A DNA stretch of 64,000 bases from Pseudomonas baetica (GCF_019733355.1 NZ_JAIHLQ010000010.1:1-64000), one strand, 5' to 3'; shown: positions 39,023 through 47,976, numbered from the stretch's first letter. Program-made: numbers and translations. Notes: generated by a model from the sequence alone, not told the origin.

Positions 39023-39691
39023 ATGAGCAAAAAAGTTGCAGTGATCCTGTCCGGCAGCGGCGTGTACGACGGCGCCGAGATCCATGAAAGCGTCATCACC
39101 CTGCTGCGCCTCGATCAACGCGGCGCGCAGGTGCAGTGCTTCGCCCCCGACATTGCGCAATTGCATGTGATCAATCACCTGACCGGCGAAGAAATGCCCG
39201 AGTCGCGCAATGTGCTGGTGGAATCGGCGCGCATCGCCCGCGGCAACATCAAGGATATCCGCCAGGCCGACGTTGAAGACTTCGATGCCCTGATCGTGCC
39301 GGGTGGTTTTGGTGCGGCGAAAAACCTGTCGAACTTCGCCATCGAAGGCGCCGGCTGCACCGTGCAGCCAGACGTGCTGGCCCTGGCCGAGGCATTTGCC
39401 GAAGCGGGCAAACCGGTGGGGCTGATCTGCATTTCGCCGGCACTTGCGGCGAAGATCTACGGCCCGGGCGTGACCTGCACCATCGGCAACGATACCGACA
39501 CCGCCACGGCGATGAACAAGATGGGCGCCAGCCACGAAGAGTGCGCGGTGGGCGACATCATCGAAGACAAGGCGCGCAAACTGGTGACCACCCCGGCTTA
39601 CATGCTGGCGCAGAACATCAGTGAAGCGGCGTCCGGGATCAACAAACTCGTTGATCGCGTACTTGAGCTGACCCACGAAAACGACGTCTGA
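39023..39691 (+). CDS. elbB: isoprenoid biosynthesis glyoxalase ElbB
   Basis: A 222-aa protein of the DJ-1/PfpI superfamily. KKVAVILSGSGVYDGAEIHE at the N-terminus and FDALIVPGGFGAAKNLSNFA are the ElbB hallmarks; the nucleophile cysteine is in GLICISPALAA. E. coli ElbB has glyoxalase activity and was linked to isoprenoid yield. GGAGAGAAACCC precedes the ATG. It is monocistronic, with a REP pair after the stop. Confidence 0.92.
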   Translation: MSKKVAVILSGSGVYDGAEIHESVITLLRLDQRGAQVQCFAPDIAQLHVINHLTGEEMPESRNVLVESARIARGNIKDIRQADVEDFDALIVPGGFGAAKNLSNFAIEGAGCTVQPDVLALAEAFAEAGKPVGLICISPALAAKIYGPGVTCTIGNDTDTATAMNKMGASHEECAVGDIIEDKARKLVTTPAYMLAQNISEAASGINKLVDRVLELTHENDV

Positions 39692-39713
39692 GCCTGACTG
39701 CAAACGAAATCTG

Positions 39714-39802
39714 TGTGGGAGCGGGCTTGCTCGCGAAGGTGTCGTATCAGCCAACTTTGAGTTGAATGACTCAGCGCTTTCACGAGCAAACCCGCTCCCA
39801 CA
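39714..39802. repeat. REP pair (inverted) after elbB
   Basis: TGTGGGAGCGGGCTTGCTCG (from 39714, continuing CGAA) faces an inverted, slightly diverged copy ending ACCCGCTCCCACA at 39802, with about 40 bases between. It lies between convergent elbB and the DUF188 gene and may protect both 3' ends. Confidence 0.9.
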
Positions 39803-39817
39803 GGGTCAGTGCAAGAC

Positions 39818-40273
39818 TCAGGTTTTGCGGGTGAGCCGGGTCAGAATCCGGTCCAATGCGTTGGCAAACGCCTGCTTCTCGCGATCACCAAATGGCGCCG
39901 GGCCGCCACTCATCTGGCCCTGTTCACGCAAATCGGTGAACAGGTTGCGCACGGCGAGGCGCTCGCCCATGTTCTGCGCATCAAACTCTTTGCCTCGCGG
40001 GTCCAGCGCCGCCACACCCTTTTTCACCAGCCGATCGGCCAGCGGAATGTCGCTGCAGATCACCAGTTCACCGGGCACGGCGTGCTCGACCAGATAATCA
40101 TCCGCCGCGTCCGGGCCGCTCGGCACCACGATCAGTTTGACGATGGCCAACCCCGGTTTAATCTGCGGCTGCCCGGCCACCAGCACCACTTCGAACTGGC
40201 GCTTGAGGGCGAATTTCACCACCAGATCCTTCGCCGCCCGTGGACAGGCGTCGGCATCGATCCATACACGCAT
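39818..40273 (-). CDS. YaiI/YqxD (DUF188) family protein
   Basis: A 151-aa protein of the DUF188/UPF0178 family. MRVWIDADACPRAAKDLVVK at the N-terminus with the paired aspartates and SDIPLADRLVKKGVAALDPR are signatures; the fold is PIN-like, so a nuclease role has been suggested but not shown. It stands alone between two REP pairs. Confidence 0.9.
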   Translation of the reverse strand: MRVWIDADACPRAAKDLVVKFALKRQFEVVLVAGQPQIKPGLAIVKLIVVPSGPDAADDYLVEHAVPGELVICSDIPLADRLVKKGVAALDPRGKEFDAQNMGERLAVRNLFTDLREQGQMSGGPAPFGDREKQAFANALDRILTRLTRKT

Positions 40274-40292
40274 TTTTTAACCTCCAAAAAAA

Positions 40293-40355
40293 TCGCGAGC
40301 AAGCTCGCTCCCACAGGATATACGCCATCCATGTGGGAGCGGGCTTGCTCGCGAA
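40293..40355. repeat. REP pair (inverted) between DUF188 gene and the iron permease
   Basis: TCGCGAGCAAGCTCGCTCCCACA (40293-40315) and TGTGGGAGCGGGCTTGCTCG onward (40332-40355) face each other with a 16-base spacer. It lies upstream of the DUF188 start and downstream of the FTR1 gene stop. Confidence 0.92.
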
Positions 40356-40375
40356 TGTGAGCGCAGCGAATGCCT

Positions 40376-42271
40376 TTAAGCGGCGACCCGCTTCTTCTCG
40401 GCCATCCGACTGCGGCTGTACAACACGACAATGGCGACCATCGCCACCGCCTGCGCCGTCAGCGAATACGCATCGGCATGAATGCCCAGCCAGTCGAAAT
40501 CAAAGAACGCCACCGGCCGCGTACCGAAGATCCCAGCCTCCTGCAACGCCTTAACGCCATGCCCGGCAAACACCACCGACAGAGCGCACAGCAGCGCAGC
40601 GTTGATGCTGAAGAACAACGCCAACGGCAACTTCGCCGAGCCACGCAGGATCACCCACGCCAGACCGACCAGCAGCACCAACGCTGTCGCGCCGCCGGCC
40701 AGCACCGCGTTGTGTCCGGCAGGGCCGGCCTGCAGCCACAGGGTTTCGTAAAACAGGATCACTTCGAACAGTTCGCGATACACCGAGAAGAACGCCAGGA
40801 TCGCAAAGCCGAAACGCCCGCCGCCGCCGACCAGACTGCTCTTGATGTAATCCTGCCAGGCCGCTGCATGGCGGCGGTCGTGCATCCACACGCCGAGCCA
40901 CAACACCATCACGCTGGCGAACAGCGCCGTAGCGCCCTCAAGCAATTCGCGTTGCGAGCCGCTGACATCAATCACATACGCCGCTAACGCCCACGTACCG
41001 AGGCCGGCCAGCAATGCCAGCCCCCAACCGACATTGACGCTACGCACTGCCGACTGCTGACCGGTGTTGCGCAGGAACGCGAGGATCGCCGCCAGCACCA
41101 GAATCGCTTCCAGACCTTCGCGCAGCAGAATCAGCAGGCCGGAAATGAAACTCAGCGACCAGCTCAAGCCATCGTTGCCCAACAGACCGGCAGACTCCTT
41201 GAGCTTGGCCTTGGCCGCGTCGAGACGCTGTTCGGCCTGCGCCACCGGCAAACCGTCCTGTAATGACTGTCGATAAGCCATCAGGGATTTTTCAGTGTCC
41301 TTGCGCACGTTGGCGTCGACGTTATCCAGCGAACTCTCGACCAGTTCGAAACCTTCCAGATACGCCGCCACCGACAGATCGTAAGCCTGATCGTGTTCGC
41401 CGGCGCGGTAGGCCGCGAGGCTCTTGTCCAGCGTCGCTGCGGTGTAGTCGAGCAACTGCGCCGGGCCACGCTTGACCTGCGGCGGCTGCGCACGCTGGGC
41501 GCGGAACGTCGCAGCGGCTTGCGGGCCTTCGGCGATTTGCACTTCGGCCGGAGTCTGGCGGGCCAGATCGGCGATGTTATAGGTTTTTTCGGCTTTGGCG
41601 GCCGAGGCATCGGCGCTAAGCCCGGCGACATAAGTCGCCATGTCCCAACGCTGGCGATCGTCCAATTGATCGGCAAAGGACGGCATGTCGGTGCCTTCGA
41701 CGCCTTGACCGAGGGTGCTGTAAATCGCATACAGACTCAGGTGGTCCAGACGCGCGGCATCGCGCAGGTTAGCCGGGGGCGGCATCAGACCGACACCGGC
41801 CGGACCATCGCCGGCACCGGTTTCACCGTGGCACACCGAGCAATGCTGGGCGAAGAGCGGTGCGGCACGCGCCGGATCGGGGGTGATGACCGGCGCCTGG
41901 CTGACTTCATAGGCCACGGCCAGCTTCGCACCCAACTGCCGCGCCTGACGGGCAACGTCCGCGCCGTCCTGCCGAGCGGTGACCGCTGCACGCAAGGCGA
42001 TGACGCCCTGTTCCAGTCCAGCCTTCTCCGGTTTGCCCGGCAACTCTGCGATCAGCCCCTGCAACACCTGAATGAATTCCAGCTGCTCGCGATACTCGGC
42101 GTCATCAATGACCTTGCCCGCGTCCACCGTCGGCGGATAGTCGGCACTGATGTAATCAAGCATGTGCAGGGCTTGCGGTGCGCCTTCCACCGTATCGGCC
42201 AGCAGGTTGGAGCAACTCAGAGCGCACAACGGGAACAACAGCCAGGCCAGAAAACGGGACGGCGCAGTCAT
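40376..42271 (-). CDS. FTR1-family iron permease fused to a cytochrome c domain
   Basis: A 631-aa protein. A signal peptide (about residues 1-25) leads into a periplasmic region with a cytochrome c motif CSVCH at 144-148, a helical linker, and a C-terminal FTR1 permease of about seven helices. The iron-binding REGLE motif is at 384-388, with RELLE at 441-445 and RELFE at 499-503. EfeU and yeast Ftr1 move ferrous iron oxidised by a partner; here the fused heme domain may act as the electron acceptor. EfeO and EfeB are not next door. An inverted repeat lies just upstream of the start. Confidence 0.9.
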   Translation of the reverse strand: MTAPSRFLAWLLFPLCALSCSNLLADTVEGAPQALHMLDYISADYPPTVDAGKVIDDAEYREQLEFIQVLQGLIAELPGKPEKAGLEQGVIALRAAVTARQDGADVARQARQLGAKLAVAYEVSQAPVITPDPARAAPLFAQHCSVCHGETGAGDGPAGVGLMPPPANLRDAARLDHLSLYAIYSTLGQGVEGTDMPSFADQLDDRQRWDMATYVAGLSADASAAKAEKTYNIADLARQTPAEVQIAEGPQAAATFRAQRAQPPQVKRGPAQLLDYTAATLDKSLAAYRAGEHDQAYDLSVAAYLEGFELVESSLDNVDANVRKDTEKSLMAYRQSLQDGLPVAQAEQRLDAAKAKLKESAGLLGNDGLSWSLSFISGLLILLREGLEAILVLAAILAFLRNTGQQSAVRSVNVGWGLALLAGLGTWALAAYVIDVSGSQRELLEGATALFASVMVLWLGVWMHDRRHAAAWQDYIKSSLVGGGGRFGFAILAFFSVYRELFEVILFYETLWLQAGPAGHNAVLAGGATALVLLVGLAWVILRGSAKLPLALFFSINAALLCALSVVFAGHGVKALQEAGIFGTRPVAFFDFDWLGIHADAYSLTAQAVAMVAIVVLYSRSRMAEKKRVAA

Positions 42272-42275
42272 GAAC

Positions 42276-42327
42276 GAATCTCAATTGGTAATACGAAGTA
42301 ACACATTGTTCACTTCCAATGAGATTC
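42276..42327 (-). promoter_or_regulatory. inverted repeat overlapping the FTR1 gene translation start region
   Basis: GAATCTCAATTGG (42276-42288) and CCAATGAGATTC (42316-42327) are inverted, differing by one extra base, with a 27-base spacer; the start-proximal arm ends 4 bases before the ATG. The arms resemble part of a Fur box (AATGAGA), but this could equally be an mRNA hairpin hiding the ribosome binding site. Confidence 0.45.
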
Positions 42328-42503
42328 ACTCAAGCTTTGTCGGAGCTACGGTCGTTTTTTCAGTGTAACGGTGTCGCCGATGCTCGGTCGTGTCCTTGCA
42401 TGAACTCGACGAACGCCCGCACCGTGAAGGCGACATGCCGAGACAACCAGCCCCTATACTGCCTCACCTCCAGCCCTTGCCGTTCAAGGAAGAACCTGAC
42501 TCC

Positions 42504-43913
42504 ATGCGCCGTTGCCTGCCGTTTTTTCTGTTGTTCAGTGCCATCGTGCACCTGAGCGGTTGCGCCGCTTACCGCGATTACGATTCGGAGATGCAGCAGA
42601 CCATCGATGAGATGGCCAAGGGCGAACTCAACGAAGCGCTCTATCTGCTGAAGCTGCACAATCCCTGGGAAGACAAGGATCTGCTGTATTACCTGGAAAG
42701 AGGCGCCATTCTCAGCGCCGGCACGGCCTTGCCGCAAAGTCAGGAAGCCTGGCGCACGGCTGACCGGATGATTTTCCAGCGCGAAGAGGCCAACCCATCC
42801 GGCGCCATGAAGCTGCTGACCCGGTTCGGCAACGAAATGGGCACGATGCTGGTCAATGACAAGCTGCTGCGCTACGAAGGCTACGACTACGAAAAAGTCA
42901 TGCTGACCACAGAGATGGCCCTCAACCAACTGGCGGAAAACGATTTCGACGGTGCGCGCGCCGACATCAAGAAAACCCACGAGCGCGAAACCCTGATTGC
43001 GCGTCAGCGGGAACGGCAATACGAAGAGGCTGAAGAGCAGGCCAGGAGCCAGGGAATCACGCTGCATTACAAGGATCTGCAAGGCTATCCGGTCGCCGTC
43101 CTCGACGCCCCGCAAGTGGTTGAACTGAAGAACGGCTACCAGAGTGCGTTCAGCCATTACCTGGCGGGTTTCACGTATGAAGCCCTGGGTGAACGCGGCC
43201 TCGCGGCGCCAGGTTATCGGCAGGCTATCGAATTGCGCCCGGGTGTGCCGCTTCTCGAAAAAGCCTTGCGCAATCTGGACAAGCCCCCGCCGGCAGCAGA
43301 TGAAAGCGAGGTTCTGGTCGTTGTCCAGGCCGGGTTTGCTCCGGTGCGCAGTTCGGTGCAAGTGCCGATCCCGGTGCGGCTGAACGAAAACCTGACGATT
43401 GTCGCGCCGATCTCGTTTCCGGTAATGGTGCCCGATACGATCACACCTCCTGTTCCGAGTGTGCTCGTCGACGGAAAACAATACCCGTTGACGATGATCA
43501 ACAGCGTTACTGACATGGCCATGCGTACGTTACGCGATGACATGCCGGCGATCATCTCTCGCGCCATGTTCCGCGCCAACATGGCCGCCATCAGTCAGGC
43601 TCAAAAGAATGAACGCGATCCGGCCAAGGCTTCGCTGGTGGTTACTGAACACGATCCTTTCGAAGAGGCGGATACGCGCACCTGGCGCACCCTGCCGGAC
43701 AAAACCCTGGTCGCCCGCCTACGCCTGAAAAAAGGCCTGCATCGCGTGAGCTTCCCGTACTTGCGTGCAGCGGACGGGTTCACCGTACGTGTCGACCAGA
43801 ACCATCAAGTGTTCAATCTGCGGGTATTCATGGGCAAGAACTACTACGTGGGGTCTGCGCTGGTGCTACCCGAAGCACCAGCACCTACGAACGTTGGCAG
43901 CGCCGGGCAGTAA
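42504..43913 (+). CDS. COG3014 family lipoprotein, first paralogue
   Basis: A 469-aa predicted outer-membrane lipoprotein. The lipobox LSGC (cysteine 20) follows a hydrophobic signal segment. The mature part is TPR-like and helical (about residues 25-270), followed by a beta-rich C-terminal domain. The ATG at 42504 is the one giving a proper signal peptide. It is followed by a paralogue that has a shifted frame, then YcfL-like, LpoB and CsgG-like genes. Function is unknown; COG3014 proteins are usually called hypothetical, but the cluster points to the envelope. Confidence 0.85.
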   Translation: MRRCLPFFLLFSAIVHLSGCAAYRDYDSEMQQTIDEMAKGELNEALYLLKLHNPWEDKDLLYYLERGAILSAGTALPQSQEAWRTADRMIFQREEANPSGAMKLLTRFGNEMGTMLVNDKLLRYEGYDYEKVMLTTEMALNQLAENDFDGARADIKKTHERETLIARQRERQYEEAEEQARSQGITLHYKDLQGYPVAVLDAPQVVELKNGYQSAFSHYLAGFTYEALGERGLAAPGYRQAIELRPGVPLLEKALRNLDKPPPAADESEVLVVVQAGFAPVRSSVQVPIPVRLNENLTIVAPISFPVMVPDTITPPVPSVLVDGKQYPLTMINSVTDMAMRTLRDDMPAIISRAMFRANMAAISQAQKNERDPAKASLVVTEHDPFEEADTRTWRTLPDKTLVARLRLKKGLHRVSFPYLRAADGFTVRVDQNHQVFNLRVFMGKNYYVGSALVLPEAPAPTNVGSAGQ

Positions 43914-44117
43914 TGGCACCTAACTAACCAGTGAAATCAAAAAGATATTATATAGCCAGCACCGCACGCCTATAATGCCGCGCCCGCGCTATCGCGATGC
44001 GGCATTAAAGCTCCTCTGGTTATGAGGAATTGGCAGGAGGCCAACGCCACTGTCGATGGGTCACACCAGCCCGACCAGCATCCGCGGCTGTAGTTACTCC
44101 AGGGAAGAAGTACCCCC

Positions 44118-45520
44118 ATGGCATTCCGCGCCCCTACTCTGATCGCGCTCAGCGCTATCACTCTGCTGTCCGGCTGTCCGGCTGTTCGGCGTTTCGCAAC
44201 TACGACTCCGAACTGGCCCAGACCAACCAGCAACTAGCTTCCGGCAACGTCGATGCCGCGCTGACCCTGCTGGAAAAGAACAACGCCGGCCCAGACAAAG
44301 ACCTGCTCTATTACTTCGAAAAAGGTGAATTGCTGCGCGCCAAGGGCGACCTGTCCGGCAGCCAGAATGCCTGGACCAGCGCCGACCAGGTGGTTGGTCA
44401 GTGGGAAGACTCGGTCAAGCTCGACACGGGCAAGTATCTGGCCCAGTTCGGCAGTTTCATCGTCAACGACAAAGCGCGCCGCTACGAAGGCTACGACTAC
44501 GAAAAAGTCATGCTGACCACGCAGATGGCCCTGAACCTGCTGGCGGTCAATGACTTCGACGGTGCACGCACTGCAATCAAGAGGACCCACGAACGTGAAG
44601 CGGTGATCGCCGACCTGCGTGACAAGGAATACCTCAAGAGCGAGGAAGAGGCCGAGAAAGAAGGCATCAAGACTCAGTACAAAGACCTGCAAGGCTACCC
44701 GGTCGCCAGCCTCGACGCGCCGGAAGTGGTCAGCCTGAAGAACAGCTACCAGAGTGCGTTCAGCCATTACCTGGCCGGTTTCGTCTACGAAGCCTTGGGT
44801 GAAAAAGACCTGGCTGCGCCGGGCTACCGCAAAGCGGCCGAACTGCGCCCGAACACGCCGCTGCTGGAGCAGGCGCTGGTCAACCTCGACAAGCCGACCA
44901 AGAGCGATGACAGTGACATCCTGATCGTGGTGCAAAGTGGTCTGGCGCCATCGCGCGACTCCATCCGCGTGCCGCTGCCTCTGCCGATCTCCAACAACGT
45001 GGTGATCACGCCACTGTCGTTCCCGATCATCAAACCTGACACCTCCACCGCGCCGTTCGCACAGATCGGTGTCGACGGCCAGCAGGTCAACCTGACGGCT
45101 CTCAACAGCACCACCGCAATGTCCCGCCGTGCTCTGCGCGATGACATGCCGGGGATCATCCTGCGCACCACCGTGCGTGCGATCACCAAAGGTGTGGCGC
45201 AGAAGAAAATCAACGAAACCAATCCGCTGGCCGGTCTGGCCGTCGGTATCTCTTCAGCGGTGCTCGAAGGTGCCGATACCCGTACGTGGCGCACCTTGCC
45301 GGACAACACCCAAGTGGTGCGTCTGCGCTTGAAGAAAGGTGAACACCAAGTCACCCTGCCGAGTGCCGTAGGCGGTTCAGTGGTCAAGGTCACTGTTGAT
45401 CAACGTTATCAGGTGATCAGCCTGCGCGCCGTGGGCAATCAGGTGTTCGCTGGCGGTCTCGCCGCCCACGTGATCCCGAGCGCCGGCGCGACCAACGTCG
45501 CCAGCATCAAACAACCTTAA
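44118..45520 (+). pseudogene. COG3014 lipoprotein, second paralogue, frameshifted by an 8-bp duplication
   Basis: The ATG at 44118 starts a signal peptide (MAFRAPTLIALSAITLLSGC), but the mature protein (SAFRNYDSELAQTNQQLASG onward) is in another frame. The cause is the tandem duplication of CCGGCTGT at 44170-44177 and 44178-44185, right after the lipobox. Removing one copy restores a single 464-aa lipoprotein, close to the 469-aa neighbour. The body has no stop or other damage. No downstream in-frame start would keep an export signal. It could be a recent mutation, a phase-variable switch or a sequence error. Confidence 0.85.
44170..44185. repeat. 8-bp tandem duplication causing the frameshift
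   Basis: Two perfect adjacent copies of CCGGCTGT. Loss or gain of one copy by slipped-strand pairing would switch the lipoprotein gene on or off; the number of bases is not a multiple of three. Confidence 0.9.
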
Positions 45521-45535
45521 GAACGGAGTCTTTGC

Positions 45536-45910
45536 ATGCACTTCAAACTCATCGCCGTCGCCGCCCTCGCCTTGTTGGCCAGCGGCTGCGCTACCCCGCC
45601 ACCACCGGAGCCGGGCAGCGCCGCGAGCAAGGTCGTGGCCATGGGCCCGCAGAAACACATCGTCGTCGGCGCCATGCGCGTCGCGCGCGAAAACGGCTTC
45701 ATGACCGTCAACGTGCAGTTGAGCAACACCCTCAACAGCAACAAGACGTTCTACTACCGCTTCGCCTGGCTCGGCCCGGAAGGTTTCCCGATTGCCGAGG
45801 AAGAAGTCTGGAAAAGCCAGATGATGTACGGCGCGCAGACCAGCTTCATCCAGGGCATCGCCCCGACCCCGAAAGCCGTGGACTTCCGTCTGGAACTCAA
45901 GACGCCTTAA
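45536..45910 (+). CDS. YcfL-like (DUF1425) lipoprotein
   Basis: A 124-aa lipoprotein with lipobox LASGC (cysteine 18). The mature domain (MRVARENGFMTVNVQLSNTL, then TFYYRFAWLGPEGFPIAEEE) is an immunoglobulin-like DUF1425 domain as in E. coli YcfL. In E. coli ycfL lies next to lpoB (ycfM), and here the LpoB gene also follows directly, which supports the assignment. It starts 15 bases after the frameshifted lipoprotein gene, so one operon is likely. A periplasmic role near the outer membrane is inferred. Confidence 0.88.
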   Translation: MHFKLIAVAALALLASGCATPPPPEPGSAASKVVAMGPQKHIVVGAMRVARENGFMTVNVQLSNTLNSNKTFYYRFAWLGPEGFPIAEEEVWKSQMMYGAQTSFIQGIAPTPKAVDFRLELKTP

Positions 45911-45946
45911 GCCCGACCCACTATTCCTGTTTTAGAGAGCATTCCC

Positions 45947-46534
45947 ATGTTTGCACGCTTTTCCTGCATCGCCGTCATCGCCCTGCTGGCCTCCGGTTGC
46001 GCCAATACTTCGCCGACCCTGGGCAGCAAGAACATCAGCTACGGCGACACCAAAGCGGTTGAAACCGTGACCAACGAATTCGGTTCGACCGACCTGCAAA
46101 TGATCGCCGAGTCGATGACCCGCTCCCTGGCCCAGTCCGGCATTCTGCAGGGCCGTCCGGTGGTTCAGGTCTACGACGTGAAGAACAAGACCAGCGAGTA
46201 CATCGACACCCGCGAAATCACCACCAGCATCAAGACCCAACTGATGAAGACTGGCGTTGCGCGCTTCGCCAGCGACAACAATGCGATGCAGAGCCAGGTT
46301 GACCAGCTCAAGCTGCAAAACCAGAGCGGCCTGTACAAGAAGAGCACCGTGGCCAAGACCGGTAACATGATCGCCGCCAAGTACCGCATCGAAGGCTCGA
46401 TCAGCTCGATCGTCAAGCGCAGCAGCGATTACAAGGACGTCTTCTACAAATTCAGCCTGCAATTGATCGACGTTGAAAGCGGTCTGGCCGAGTGGATGGA
46501 CGAAAAAGAGATCCGCAAAACCACGGAGCGTTAA
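45947..46534 (+). CDS. lpoB: penicillin-binding protein activator LpoB
   Basis: A 195-aa outer-membrane lipoprotein (lipobox LASGC, cysteine 18). The LpoB domain follows: LGSKNISYGDTKAVETVTNE, then STDLQMIAESMTRSL and VYDVKNKTSEYIDTREITTS, ending in YRIEGSISSIVKR. In E. coli LpoB stimulates PBP1b during peptidoglycan synthesis; P. aeruginosa uses LpoP for PBP1b, so the partner of this LpoB homologue is uncertain. It is third in the operon and 3 bases before the CsgG-like gene. Confidence 0.86.
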   Translation: MFARFSCIAVIALLASGCANTSPTLGSKNISYGDTKAVETVTNEFGSTDLQMIAESMTRSLAQSGILQGRPVVQVYDVKNKTSEYIDTREITTSIKTQLMKTGVARFASDNNAMQSQVDQLKLQNQSGLYKKSTVAKTGNMIAAKYRIEGSISSIVKRSSDYKDVFYKFSLQLIDVESGLAEWMDEKEIRKTTER

Positions 46535-46537
46535 TCG

Positions 46538-47281
46538 ATGCGCACATGGATTGGCATGATGGCCCTGGCTTGCGCGTTCAGCGTGCAAGCGGCCCCGAAA
46601 GTCGCGGTGACGGATCTGGCGTACCAGGAACGTGTGGAGCAATACATCCACATCGTTTCGGCGCAGAGCAATTACCGCGAGGGTTACTACAGCTCCAGCG
46701 GTTCTTCGAACTACAACGAGCTCGAAGCGACCACCAGCTACATCGAACAAACCGAACTGCGCAAATTCACTGGTGACATCAAAGGTGAAATCCTGCGCAC
46801 CGGCATGTTCCAGTTGGTGCAAGGCACGCCGTACACCGCGTCGTCCAAGGGTGATATCTACGACGTGATCAAGCGGATCAAGGCCGGTAACTTCAAGGGC
46901 GCCGACTATGTTCTGTTCGGTACCGTATCGGACATCGACTTCACCCAGGACATGAACGAGCTGGCGCACACCGACAGCTATTCGGCCGTGCTGGGCCTGA
47001 CCTTGGTGGCGGACTTCAGCCTGATCAACACCAAGACCTTTGAGATCACTTCGGCCTTCACGGCGATGGGTGAAGCGCAGGACACCAAACTGGTGAACCA
47101 CCGCGACATCAAGATCTCGCTGAACCGCCCAAGGGTGGTGCGTGAGGTGTCGAAGGCGCTGGGTGAGGACGTGGCCGGGCAACTGAGCCAACAACTCGGC
47201 GGTGGCGGTTACGAGCAGCCGCGCGAGCCGCAGCCGCGCAACAATCTGCCGCGTGATACCGCGCCGGTGATTTTGCGCTAA
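46538..47281 (+). CDS. CsgG/LpoB-like periplasmic protein
   Basis: A 247-aa protein with a cleavable signal peptide (residues 1-18, cut near VQA-AP) and no lipobox. The mature part (PKVAVTDLAYQERVEQYIHI, then YVLFGTVSDIDFTQDMNELA and SLINTKTFEITSAFTAMGEA) has the CsgG-type alpha/beta fold also seen in LpoB. The C-terminus is Gly/Pro/Arg-rich. It is last in the operon and ends before a good terminator. It may oligomerise near the outer membrane with the lipoproteins; function unknown. Confidence 0.78.
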   Translation: MRTWIGMMALACAFSVQAAPKVAVTDLAYQERVEQYIHIVSAQSNYREGYYSSSGSSNYNELEATTSYIEQTELRKFTGDIKGEILRTGMFQLVQGTPYTASSKGDIYDVIKRIKAGNFKGADYVLFGTVSDIDFTQDMNELAHTDSYSAVLGLTLVADFSLINTKTFEITSAFTAMGEAQDTKLVNHRDIKISLNRPRVVREVSKALGEDVAGQLSQQLGGGGYEQPREPQPRNNLPRDTAPVILR

Positions 47282-47298
47282 AGCCTACGCCACAAATG

Positions 47299-47328
47299 AA
47301 AAAGGCGACCTCAAAAGGTCGCCTTTTT
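47299..47328. terminator. bidirectional terminator after the lipoprotein operon
   Basis: AAAAAGGCGACC pairs with GGTCGCCTTTTT around a 6-nt loop, with A runs and T runs on the two sides. It ends the lipoprotein operon on the plus strand and the LysE gene on the minus strand. Confidence 0.92.
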
Positions 47329-47343
47329 TATGCCTGCGGGGGT

Positions 47344-47976
47344 TTAAACCGCTGCTTTACGCAACGTCGCCATAAACGCCGCCGCACCGATGAACAGCCC
47401 GGCAAACGTGCGGTTCATGCGTTTCTGCTGTTTGGGCGTGCGCAGCAACCGCAGCACTTTCGACGCCAGACCGGTGTAGCCGGCCATGACGATCAGGTCG
47501 ACGCAGATCATGGTCGCGCCGATCACCAGATACTGGATCAGCAGCGGTGCGTGGGGATTGATGAACTGCGGCAGCACCGCCAGCATGAAAATCAGTGCCT
47601 TGGGGTTGCTGATGTTCACTAGAAAACCACGGAACACCAGCGCCAGCGGCTTGCCGATCGGCCGCACCGCTGCGTCATCACTCATGTCCATGGGCAGCGC
47701 GCGCCATTGCTTGATCGCCAGATAAACCAGGTAGGCCACACCAAACCATTTGATCGCATGGAACGCCGTAGCCGAGGCGGTGAGGACTGCGCCGACACCG
47801 GCGCCGACAATCGCAATCTGCACCGCGAGGCCGATTTGCAGGCCAAGGGCATTCCAGTAACCGCGCCAGAAACCGTATTGCAGACCGCTGGACATCGACG
47901 CAATGGCGCCGGCGCCAGGGGACAGACTGATCACCCAGCAGGCAGCAAAAAACGCCAGCCATGTTTGTAGCTCCAT
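47344..47976 (-). CDS. LysE-family amino acid exporter
   Basis: A 210-aa inner-membrane protein with six helices and the N-terminal LysE/RhtB signature SLSPGAGAIASMSSGLQYG near residue 18. The family exports amino acids such as homoserine, threonine or lysine. The substrate cannot be assigned. It converges with the lipoprotein operon across a shared terminator. Confidence 0.88.
   Translation of the reverse strand: MELQTWLAFFAACWVISLSPGAGAIASMSSGLQYGFWRGYWNALGLQIGLAVQIAIVGAGVGAVLTASATAFHAIKWFGVAYLVYLAIKQWRALPMDMSDDAAVRPIGKPLALVFRGFLVNISNPKALIFMLAVLPQFINPHAPLLIQYLVIGATMICVDLIVMAGYTGLASKVLRLLRTPKQQKRMNRTFAGLFIGAAAFMATLRKAAV

Noticed and set aside
44030..44117. TTG-initiated start for the second COG3014 gene that would avoid the frameshift
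   Set aside because: The added residues (AGGQRHCRWVTPARP and on) are not a signal peptide, while the ATG at 44118 in the other frame gives a perfect lipoprotein signal.
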